A program made the position numbers and the translations under genes. Shown here piece by piece: positions 1-6,140 of a stretch of DNA of 16,539 bases (positions are counted from its first letter, which is position 1; every line of letters begins with the position of its first letter). This DNA is from Desulfocapsa sp. GTDB taxonomy: Bacteria > Desulfobacterota > Desulfobulbia > Desulfobulbales > Desulfocapsaceae. The stretch is taken from assembly GCA_029934915.1 (NCBI GenBank), contig JAOZLI010000027.1, forward strand, positions 1 through 16,539, in the 5' to 3' direction. Under the pieces are notes generated by a model. The model was not told the origin of the DNA. It saw nothing but the letters and a program-made list of their open reading frames with translations, and ran no database searches.

Positions 1-437
1 TGTTTCGTCAACGTCAATACATTTTTTCCATTGACGTTGGCATAACTCACAGTATCCATAACCTGGTGAATAATACACAGACCGCGTTTACATACGGGAA
101 AAGATTCGATATCGACACGTTTCTCCGCCTTTGATTGTTTTTCTAAAAACTCTATGGGATTCCCCTGATCGATAAACGTACAGATAAAATTATTGTCCTT
201 AACTGAAAACGTCATGCAGACATTGGCCTTTATTTTCACCAGGCCGCCATACTTAATTATATTATTAGCAGCTTCAGTCACCGCTAACTCCAGTTGATAG
301 CTTGCAAGTACGCCAAAGCCGAGACCTGTAAAAAGTGCCCGTGCAGCCAACCCAAGCAAACGAATATCTTTCAATCGTGCCGCGATATGAAAAGTAATAG
401 AAGAACCGGACAAAATAGTATTATTTGCTGATGTCAT
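1..437 (-). CDS. RsbW/SpoIIAB-like anti-sigma factor ATPase (HATPase_c), 3' end outside window
   Basis: Read on the minus strand from ATG at 437, this frame stays open for 145 codons to the left edge without a stop, so only its C-terminal tip is missing. It shows the GHKL ATPase boxes of anti-sigma kinases: an N box around residues 50-64 (ELAVTEAANN, then IIKYG), a G1 box at 90-92 (DQG) and a G2 region at 118-129 (RGLCIIHQVMD). In RsbW/SpoIIAB-type proteins this fold phosphorylates a STAS-domain antagonist and alternately binds a sigma factor or other target. The gene lies 40 nt downstream of a STAS-PilZ gene on the same strand, the expected substrate/partner. GGGAG about 10 nt upstream serves as ribosome binding site. 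Length matches stand-alone anti-sigma kinases. The final target (sigma factor or another switch output) is not visible. Confidence 0.88.
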   Translation of the reverse strand, partial: MTSANNTILSGSSITFHIAARLKDIRLLGLAARALFTGLGFGVLASYQLELAVTEAANNIIKYGGLVKIKANVCMTFSVKDNNFICTFIDQGNPIEFLEKQSKAEKRVDIESFPVCKRGLCIIHQVMDTVSYANVNGKNVLTLTK

Positions 438-477
438 AGAAACATGCTCCCTATCTAAGCCTGTTGATTTACGTCTG

Positions 478-1242
478 TTACCCGCCTAGTTTTACGGCCC
501 CGGTAAGTTGATGAAGAAACTGCGTGGTTTCTACGGATGGCTTCATAAATTCCATCCCATATTTACCCACAAAAGCCTGACGCACAACTGCTCGTTCCTT
601 GAATTTGAAGTTCACTCCCACAGAACCTTCGACAACGAGTTCGTCATCCACCTTAAAGCTCTCCGACGACAACAGTAAAAGAAGGCCTCCCGGTGAAATG
701 TTAAGAATCTTCGCCCTGGCACTTTTTCCCGTCGCGATGTTTGTACAGAAAGCAATAATATCCTCATCAAGAATCTGTGTGCCCGGAACCCTCTTATACT
801 TACGCCTTTCACCAACCATGGCGCCGCGTCCTTTCTTTTCCATTTTCAAACTGGAAAGCTTTTCAGCATCCTGCTCGGGTGATGGAGTGTCAGCCCCTCG
901 TTTATGGGAAAGAAAAAGGTCAACTGCACTTCTCTGATCTTCTTCCAACACAAAAAAACCTTCCATTTTGGTAAGTTGCAAAAGATTTTTAAACTGCATA
1001 TTGGCACCACAGAGCACCAACTGGCCACGATCACCCAACTCATTAAAACAATGATTAATGGCATCGAGCCCAAAGGTATCTACGAATTCAACAGCGGAAA
1101 GATCCACAACAATCCGCAGATATCCCTTACGAATACACCCCTGTATTGCTTCAAAAAATGGTTTGGCGACAGATGCGTCAAGACGAGATCCGACACAAGT
1201 GACAACAAAGACTCCATCAATGTTTTTTGTTTGTATCTTCAT
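478..1242 (-). CDS. STAS-PilZ fusion protein (anti-anti-sigma factor with c-di-GMP-type PilZ domain)
   Basis: 254 residues with two recognisable domains. Residues 1-110 form a STAS domain; the phosphoacceptor loop reads VEFVDTFGLD with D55-T56-F57-G58, so a Thr sits where RsbV-type antagonists carry the phosphorylated Ser/Thr. Residues 111-143 are a charged linker. Residues 145-250 form a PilZ domain with both canonical c-di-GMP motifs: RxxxR (R147-R151) and NxSxxG (N181, S183, G186). The protein is cytosolic, with no signal peptide or membrane segment. It is followed after 40 nt by a HATPase anti-sigma kinase gene, so the pair resembles a partner-switching module. My inference is that c-di-GMP binding to the PilZ part tunes antagonist activity. 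A GGTAG ribosome binding site lies just before the ATG at 1242. It is divergent from the DUF1538 operon. Confidence 0.9.
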   Translation of the reverse strand: MKIQTKNIDGVFVVTCVGSRLDASVAKPFFEAIQGCIRKGYLRIVVDLSAVEFVDTFGLDAINHCFNELGDRGQLVLCGANMQFKNLLQLTKMEGFFVLEEDQRSAVDLFLSHKRGADTPSPEQDAEKLSSLKMEKKGRGAMVGERRKYKRVPGTQILDEDIIAFCTNIATGKSARAKILNISPGGLLLLLSSESFKVDDELVVEGSVGVNFKFKERAVVRQAFVGKYGMEFMKPSVETTQFLHQLTGAVKLGG

Positions 1243-1280
1243 GTAGCTACCTTTTAAATTGGCAATTTACTTCCCTTCTG

Positions 1281-1362
1281 AGGGCTCATTCAACAATAAC
1301 TTCGTATTCTGAGACATTCACCTTACACCTCATAATTACAAAGTAATTGTTGAACAAGCCCT
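1281..1362. repeat. Imperfect inverted repeat, 22-bp arms, in divergent intergenic region
   Basis: Left arm 1281-1302 (starting AGGGCTCATTCAACAA) and right arm 1341-1362 match as reverse complements at 19 of 22 positions, separated by 38 nt. The right-arm sense, AGGGCTTGTTCAACAATTAC, resembles a sequence at 4576-4596 in another intergenic gap. This could be a miniature inverted-repeat element, terminal repeats of a deleted insertion sequence, or a regulatory hairpin in the leader of the STAS-PilZ gene. No transposase is present. Confidence 0.6.
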
Positions 1363-1425
1363 TAGGTTTGATAAAATATATGGTATCAGAAAAATATATC
1401 CAATACAAGGAAGGTTAAATTTCTG

Positions 1426-1453
1426 TTAAAACTTTACGAAGTATGATTATAAT
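1426..1453 (+). promoter_or_regulatory. Sigma-70-like promoter for the DUF1538-PII-CBS operon
   Basis: A perfect -10 hexamer TATAAT lies at 1448-1453, preceded by a 16-nt spacer and a 4/6 -35 match TTAAAA at 1426-1431. Predicted start of transcription is near 1460, giving a leader of about 54 nt. The leader contains a small palindrome CAGTA-TT-TACTG at 1465-1476 that could be an operator or hairpin. Prediction by inspection only. Confidence 0.5.
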
Positions 1454-1513
1454 AAATGGCAATACAGTATTTACTGAATAGGTTCGTGAACATACCAACA
1501 CTTAGAACTAGAA

Positions 1514-2248
1514 ATGATCCTCTCCATTATTCTGAAAAAGCTCAGAGATGCCTTTACGGATCTTCTACCCATTATTGCGGTGATTGCTTTTTTTCAGATT
1601 GTTGTCCTGAGACAACCATTACCGCACCTGGAAGAGGTTCTCTTTGGTGCACTTCTTGTGGTGCTGGGGCTCAGCTTATTTATCCAGGGCCTGGAAATGA
1701 GTTTATTTCCCATTGGGGAGGCAATGGCTCAGGCTCTAGCTAGAAAAGGAAGCCTCTTCTGGCTCCTCAGCTTTGCCTTTGCCCTTGGCTTTTCCACCAC
1801 AGTGGCGGAGCCTGCTCTGATAGCAGTTGCAAAGGAAGCTGCTGAGATAGCAGGAAAGGGCGGGATTATCGATCCAAGCCCGGAATCTCTCAAACAATAC
1901 GCCTTTGGTATTCGTATGTCCGTCGCTTTTTCGGTGGGTCTTGCAATCCTCATAGGTGTTATACGCATCCTCCGGGGCTGGCCTATTCATTATCTCATCA
2001 TTGGTGGATATGTGATTGTGATGCTGATGACCATCATTGCCCCAAAGGAGATCACCGGCATAGCATACGATGCGGGTGGCGTTACCACTTCCACCATCAC
2101 AGTACCACTGGTCGCTGCATTGGGAGTGGGACTCGCTTCAACTATCAGGGGACGGAACCCTCTTACAGATGGTTTTGGTCTGATTGCTTTTGCATCCCTT
2201 CTCCCTATGATTTTTGTTATGGGATATGGGCTGATTGTTTTTAATTAA
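1514..2248 (+). CDS. DUF1538 family membrane protein (first of tandem pair)
   Basis: 244 residues, strongly hydrophobic, with about six or seven potential membrane segments and no cleavable signal peptide. I recognise the DUF1538 family by two signatures: FSTTVAEP at 93-100 and [14 protein letters not shown] at 185-198, followed by GRNP (213-216) and [10 protein letters not shown] (219-228). The family is widespread but, as far as I know, has no proven substrate; paired signatures inside membrane segments suggest an ion or solute transporter. It starts the operon and ends 16 nt before a paralogue. The ATG at 1514 has only a weak purine-rich leader (AGAACTAGAA). Paralogue pairing plus PII-like and CBS genes downstream suggests a heteromeric or two-half transporter controlled by nucleotide sensing. 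Family assignment is firm; transport is inference. Confidence 0.88.
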   Translation: MILSIILKKLRDAFTDLLPIIAVIAFFQIVVLRQPLPHLEEVLFGALLVVLGLSLFIQGLEMSLFPIGEAMAQALARKGSLFWLLSFAFALGFSTTVAEPALIAVAKEAAEIAGKGGIIDPSPESLKQYAFGIRMSVAFSVGLAILIGVIRILRGWPIHYLIIGGYVIVMLMTIIAPKEITGIAYDAGGVTTSTITVPLVAALGVGLASTIRGRNPLTDGFGLIAFASLLPMIFVMGYGLIVFN

Positions 2249-2264
2249 TTAGAGGTCGCCCCTG

Positions 2265-3062
2265 ATGGAATTCTTATATGATTTCAGCAGAATTCTACTT
2301 GCCACCTGTAGAGATGTGCTACCAATCATTATTCTTATTTGCGTGTTTCAACTTCTGGTGTTGCGCCAGTCGATTCCTCATCTGGGTCGTCTCGTTGTAG
2401 GCGGCATCTATGTCGTTGTCGGTCTCGCTCTGTTTTTGGCAGGACTTGAAAAGGCCCTGTTTCCCCTTGGAAAAATCATGGCGAAGCAACTGTCTGATCC
2501 CTTTTTTATATACGGCACCCATGACATTATTACTCAGGCTGACTGGAAGGCCTATGGCTGGGTGTATCTTTTTGGAGCCATGATTGGCTTTGCAACCACC
2601 ATTGCCGAGCCATCTCTTATTGCCGTAGCACATAAAGCCAGCCAAGTGTCAGCGGGAACGATCACCCCTTGGGGATTGCGAATCACTGTCGCCATTGGGG
2701 TCGCTTTCGGGATAAGTCTTGGGACATTTCGCATTGTCACCGGCACCCCGTTATATTTGTATATTCTTGTTGGCTATTTGGTCGTTATTGTACAAACTAT
2801 CTTTGCGCCAAAAAGTATAATTGCCCTTGCCTATGATTCTGGAGGAGTGACAACCTCCACCGTAACGGTGCCACTGGTCGCCGCGCTTGGCCTTGGACTG
2901 GCAGCCACCGTACCTGGAAGGAATCCGGCTTTGGATGGTTTTGGTCTTATCGCTTTTGCCAGTCTTTTCCCAATTATAAGTGTTATGGGCTATGCCCAAT
3001 ACACACAATGGTTTAACCAACGAAAGAGTACCTTGAAAAACAAAGTCCACGGAGAACAGTGA
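2265..3062 (+). CDS. DUF1538 family membrane protein (second of tandem pair)
   Basis: 265 residues and clearly paralogous to the preceding gene along its length: LPHLE/IPHLG near residue 38, FATTIAEP at 109-116, YDSGGVTTSTVTVP at 190-203, GRNP and [10 protein letters not shown] afterwards. It differs by an insertion around residues 79-97 (between the segment ending LFPLGK and motif A), by the lack of the roughly 15-residue loop that follows motif A in the first copy, and by a basic C-terminal tail (residues 252-265). AGAGG at 2251-2255 is the likely ribosome binding site. Its TGA overlaps the ATG of the PII-like gene (TGATG at 3060-3064), indicating translational coupling and a functional link to that regulator. 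In other genomes the two modules may be fused in one chain; that would fit the two copies forming one complex, but I infer it. Confidence 0.88.
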   Translation: MEFLYDFSRILLATCRDVLPIIILICVFQLLVLRQSIPHLGRLVVGGIYVVVGLALFLAGLEKALFPLGKIMAKQLSDPFFIYGTHDIITQADWKAYGWVYLFGAMIGFATTIAEPSLIAVAHKASQVSAGTITPWGLRITVAIGVAFGISLGTFRIVTGTPLYLYILVGYLVVIVQTIFAPKSIIALAYDSGGVTTSTVTVPLVAALGLGLAATVPGRNPALDGFGLIAFASLFPIISVMGYAQYTQWFNQRKSTLKNKVHGEQ

Positions 3063-3409
3063 TGCGCTTTAAACTTATTCTAGCCTCGGTAAAAACAGAC
3101 ATAACTGACAATATTGTTGATGCAGCAAAGGGAGGCGGAGCCACTGGTGCAACGATCATACCCGCTAGAGGAACTGGTATTCATGAGGCAAAAACATTTT
3201 TTGGCCTTTCTCTGGAAGCTCAAACGGACATCATCATGCTTCTTGTTGAAGAGCATATTGCCCTCAAAATTCTGGATATAATTAAAGAGGCCGGAGAATT
3301 CCACAAACCGGGTACCGGAATTGCCTTTATGCTGCCGATTGAACATGTTGTTGGCCTGGAAAGCCAGATGGAACAATTTAAAGAGAAAGTTCGCGAAAGC
3401 TATTTTTAA
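3062..3409 (+). CDS. Divergent PII-like (nitrogen regulatory protein P-II superfamily) protein
   Basis: 115 residues from the ATG at 3062; a GTG one codon earlier is possible, but GGAG at 3051-3054 is better spaced for 3062. The fold pattern is PII/GlnB-like: N-terminal strand FKLILASV, helix, a T-loop region at about 36-52 (ARGTGIHEAKTFFG), core strand TDIIMLLVEE, helix, and a B-loop-like turn KPGTGIAF at 82-89, followed by PIEHVVGL. It lacks the classical T-loop tyrosine region and the GDGKIFV B-loop of GlnB/GlnK, so it belongs to the broader PII-like group that often sits beside transporters and binds adenine nucleotides. Start overlaps the DUF1538 stop by one base. I infer that it gates or senses for the DUF1538 pair rather than controlling nitrogen assimilation; the ligand is unknown. 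Confidence 0.85.
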   Translation: MRFKLILASVKTDITDNIVDAAKGGGATGATIIPARGTGIHEAKTFFGLSLEAQTDIIMLLVEEHIALKILDIIKEAGEFHKPGTGIAFMLPIEHVVGLESQMEQFKEKVRESYF

Positions 3410-3459
3410 AAACACTTCGATATTCGATATCTTTTCCATATAACAAAGGGAGTAACATC

Positions 3460-3864
3460 ATGACATCTGACAGTACACCTATAATACGAGCCCGGGACGT
3501 CATGCGACCAGGGATCGTATCCATTGACGGCATGGCCACAGCAAAGGAGGCTGCCGAAAAAATGCGTAAAGAAAACGTAGCCTATATGCTTGTTGAAAAA
3601 CGTAACCCCGATGATGCCTGGGGAATCTTGGCCGTTCGTGATTTGATTAAAGGAGTTACGATAGCAGGTCGTCCTTCCACGGATGTGAATGTTTATGAAA
3701 TCATGACAAAGCCTATTATCACCGTTCCAGCCGACATGAATACACGTTATGTTGCCCGGTTAATTTTCCAGGCTGGCATAGGAAGAGCACCAGTCGAGGA
3801 TGCCGGACAGATTGTTGGCATGGTTTCCTTGTATTCTCTGGTACTTGATAACGAATTCTTTTGA
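3460..3864 (+). CDS. Two-CBS-domain protein, last gene of DUF1538 operon
   Basis: 134 residues made almost entirely of a CBS pair (Bateman module): CBS1 about 11-65 (RARDVMRPGIVSI ... WGILAVRDLI) and CBS2 about 77-131 (VYEIMTKPIITVP ... IVGMVSLYSLV). Such modules bind adenosine nucleotides and regulate transporters, channels or enzymes. No catalytic or membrane domain is attached. GGGAG upstream of the ATG is a good ribosome binding site. A 50-nt gap separates it from the PII-like gene; the gap contains a short hairpin GATAT-TCG-ATATC (3419-3431) followed by TTTT that might lower downstream expression. Convergent with the rhodanese gene 17 nt away. Role in the operon, inferred: a second nucleotide sensor for the DUF1538 proteins. 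Confidence 0.88.
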   Translation: MTSDSTPIIRARDVMRPGIVSIDGMATAKEAAEKMRKENVAYMLVEKRNPDDAWGILAVRDLIKGVTIAGRPSTDVNVYEIMTKPIITVPADMNTRYVARLIFQAGIGRAPVEDAGQIVGMVSLYSLVLDNEFF

Positions 3865-3881
3865 GAAACCCTTCATATGGG

Positions 3882-4562
3882 CTACTCGCCGCTGGTATAG
3901 GGATACCCTCTTTTAGCCCAATCATAAATCCCCCGGCGCAGATTGTAAATACGCTTAAACCCTCTATTGGCTAGAATTCGCGCAGCAACCGTGGATCTGT
4001 TTCCTGTTGCACAATATACAAGCAGATCTTCATGTTTTTGTGATTCCAGTTCTTCAATTCTGGCCTGCAACTGTTGAATGGGAATGAGCTCTGTTCCTTC
4101 GATGTGAAATTGTTTGTACTCCTGCGGAGTACGTACATCCAGGATGAACGGGTGAAGGTTCTTCAGGATATCCACGGCTTCGTCAGCTGTCACTTCAGTG
4201 TAATTAGAGCGAACCAATTCAACCACTGAGATACTTCCGGATATTTCTCCCAGGGTATAGGAATAACTGCCACTGTTCTTCATCTTGAAAAAAGGTGACT
4301 TCTCCGGGTCTGAAAACACTTTCCCCTCATACTTCAACTCTGGTACAGTGAATTGCAGGGGATCAGTGTTCGTGGAAAAACTAAATTTAATATAATCTCC
4401 ACGATACACAGTAAAATCAATCTGTTTACTTGTCGGGTCAACCTGCAGAACACGATACCCTGAAATAATTTTACCCGATATGCTATCATCCTGGCTTGCG
4501 TAGCTGCTGAGTACGGTGGACAAAAACAACAAACAGAATAATAGAGCGATTCTTTTCAACAT
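3882..4562 (-). CDS. Exported cupredoxin-like plus rhodanese domain protein
   Basis: 226 residues. Residues 1-22 are a signal peptide (MLKRIALLFCLLFL core, likely cleavage after SSYA). Residues 30-118 look like a cupredoxin-type beta domain: FTVYRGDYIKFSF, then LQFTVPEL, then a C-terminal strand GEISGSISVVE; an obvious Cys-His-Met copper site is missing. Residues 122-224 are a rhodanese domain with LDVRTPQEY (141-149) and the active loop CATGNRS starting at C184. Rhodanese domains carry sulfur as a persulfide on that Cys, so a periplasmic sulfur-handling or redox role is plausible. GGAG lies 6 nt before the ATG. It stands alone, convergent with the CBS gene and 138 nt downstream of a lipoprotein operon on the same strand. 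Rhodanese assignment is firm; the cupredoxin-like domain is moderately sure. Confidence 0.88.
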   Translation of the reverse strand: MLKRIALLFCLLFLSTVLSSYASQDDSISGKIISGYRVLQVDPTSKQIDFTVYRGDYIKFSFSTNTDPLQFTVPELKYEGKVFSDPEKSPFFKMKNSGSYSYTLGEISGSISVVELVRSNYTEVTADEAVDILKNLHPFILDVRTPQEYKQFHIEGTELIPIQQLQARIEELESQKHEDLLVYCATGNRSTVAARILANRGFKRIYNLRRGIYDWAKRGYPYTSGE

Positions 4563-4575
4563 TTCATTCTCCTTA

Positions 4576-4596
4576 GGACTTGTTCAAAAATAACTT
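4576..4596 (+). repeat. Copy of the TTGTTCAA...TAACTT short repeat
   Basis: GGACTTGTTCAAAAATAACT(T) matches the right-arm sense of the 1281-1362 inverted repeat at about 18 of 21 positions. A weak inverted counterpart lies at 4649-4663 (TTATTGTTTCACAAG), making a degraded element of about 85 nt, similar in size to the one at 1281. It sits just upstream of the rhodanese ribosome binding site. Confidence 0.4.
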
Positions 4597-4700
4597 CCTG
4601 CGCTTCATGATATTCCTTTTCTGAGAATAATTCACGTTTTTCTATGTTTTATTGTTTCACAAGAAACAACAGCACGCCATCACGTCATCACCCAAGGAAT

Positions 4701-6140
4701 TTACTCTATTATTTCAATAAATTCTTCATAGACAAAACCCTTTTCCCCTTTATACTGTACTTCTAAAAAATCTCTTTCCTGACCAAGAACCTTAATCTCA
4801 TCTCCTGGAGATATATCGACAACAACAGCACTAAACGATGACGGTTTTGTCATAATGGATGCCTCTTCATTTACAATACCTATTTTCACCTGCGGTTGTT
4901 CTATTTGAGGTGGCACAGGCTCTGGCTCTGGCTTTACTTCTTGCTTTTGAACAGGAGGTGCTTTCGCCTTGGGAAGCGTTGCGACTGGTTGAGGTATCGT
5001 TTTCGTTTCAGGCGACGGCGTGATGTTAGCGCTTGTTTCTTGTATAGAGTCACTATAAATGTAACCAGTTTTCCCCTGAATCTCTACCTCACTCCATTCA
5101 CCATGGTTGGTAAGAAGTGTGACTTGACTTCCCCTTGAGAGTTCCAGAATAATTGTTGAAAACGGATTCATTTCACCTTGCAGGGACATATCCTCGACGA
5201 CAACATACAGTCTACCTTTTTCGGACTGTGTCACAGGGGATGGTTTCGAATCAGGATCCAGGCCCGGCTCTGAATCGGTCACCAACTGTGCTTGTGGGAC
5301 TGATACTGGCTTCGGTTTAGTCTTCGCTTTTTCCTTCGGTTTTGGCTTTGATTTTGATTTTACCTGGTGAGTTGATACCGGGACTACAATATTGGAACGA
5401 CCACTCAGCAAACGATCTGTAGTTGCTCTATCAATGTTACCGGTTATTGCCAATCCATTATCTCTTTGAAACTTTTTGAGAGCCGCATTTGTTTTTCTAC
5501 CCATGATGCCATCAACAGGTCCAGGCTTATATCCCTTATTGGAAAGTGCACGTTGAACATCCTTCACGGTGGGTGGGGATGAGTAAACAGGTTGAGGAGC
5601 GGAATCTTTTCCACGGCAGGGCAGCGAGTTAACACAGGTCCGTTCTCCACTGGCCGACAAGTTTTCACATATAGATATATATAATTTTTTTGTCAGATAG
5701 CTTTCCACTGAGCCAATTATTTGCTCACGATTCAAGAGCTGATTCGGCAAAAGATTCACGTCAACCATCACTCTGGTCTGGGTGGAGGAGACATCAGACA
5801 ACGCTATTTCATAGGAATATTGGTAGGTCTGGCCCAAGAGTACCGTGTCAAAAATGCTGAGTTCCTTTCCATCAACACTGCCTGTCTTAGAAGAAATAAT
5901 ACCAGATCTTTTATCAAGAGACTTAATACCATTCAATTTTGTTACCGCCGTTACCGTAGCATCCCACGTTTTTATTCTATTAGTATTAAATGCATGAGAA
6001 TTATCACAGGTTAACGCCTGTTCAACCTGGGCTGTGTTCATTTTTCCACAAGCCCCCAAAAACAAGGATAAAGAGAGCAAGACAATTGTTTGCATAAGAA
6101 AACCTGCAGTATGTCCTGATTTCAACTGTTTCCCGTGCAT
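4701..6140 (-). CDS. Lipoprotein with peptidoglycan-binding domain and two SH3-like domains
   Basis: 479 residues. A lipoprotein signal ends at LGAC with Cys31. Residues 32-165 are an unassigned domain with a W-A-T-V pattern reminiscent of small envelope lipoproteins; several cysteines follow (C158, C169, C175). Residues 191-246 form a PG_binding_1 domain (VQRALSNKGYKPGPVDGIMG ... LKKFQRDNGL). A Lys/Pro linker (258-300) leads to an SH3-like domain at 308-368, a second Pro-rich linker, and a second SH3-like domain at 417-477 (GDEIKVLGQ ... GEKGFVYEEF). It should be membrane-anchored in the periplasm and contact peptidoglycan. The ATG overlaps the stop of the upstream 914-residue membrane protein gene (TAATG) and GAGAGG lies before it, so the two are translationally coupled. 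No catalytic domain is visible. Internal Met16 is a less likely start. Confidence 0.85.
   Translation of the reverse strand: MHGKQLKSGHTAGFLMQTIVLLSLSLFLGACGKMNTAQVEQALTCDNSHAFNTNRIKTWDATVTAVTKLNGIKSLDKRSGIISSKTGSVDGKELSIFDTVLLGQTYQYSYEIALSDVSSTQTRVMVDVNLLPNQLLNREQIIGSVESYLTKKLYISICENLSASGERTCVNSLPCRGKDSAPQPVYSSPPTVKDVQRALSNKGYKPGPVDGIMGRKTNAALKKFQRDNGLAITGNIDRATTDRLLSGRSNIVVPVSTHQVKSKSKPKPKEKAKTKPKPVSVPQAQLVTDSEPGLDPDSKPSPVTQSEKGRLYVVVEDMSLQGEMNPFSTIILELSRGSQVTLLTNHGEWSEVEIQGKTGYIYSDSIQETSANITPSPETKTIPQPVATLPKAKAPPVQKQEVKPEPEPVPPQIEQPQVKIGIVNEEASIMTKPSSFSAVVVDISPGDEIKVLGQERDFLEVQYKGEKGFVYEEFIEIIE

Noticed and set aside
1456..1743. Plus-strand open frame of 95 codons overlapping the first DUF1538 gene
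   Set aside because: Different frame from the recognisable DUF1538 protein and begins inside the predicted -10/leader region.
3894..3907. GGTAT-AGGG-ATACC hairpin followed by CTCTTTT as terminator of the CBS operon
   Set aside because: Only a 5-bp AT-containing stem and it lies inside the 3' coding part of the rhodanese gene; too weak to call.
4652..4669. TTGTTTC-ACAA-GAAACAA hairpin downstream of the lipoprotein operon
   Set aside because: AT-rich stem with no U run on the minus strand; more likely part of the degraded repeat starting at 4576.
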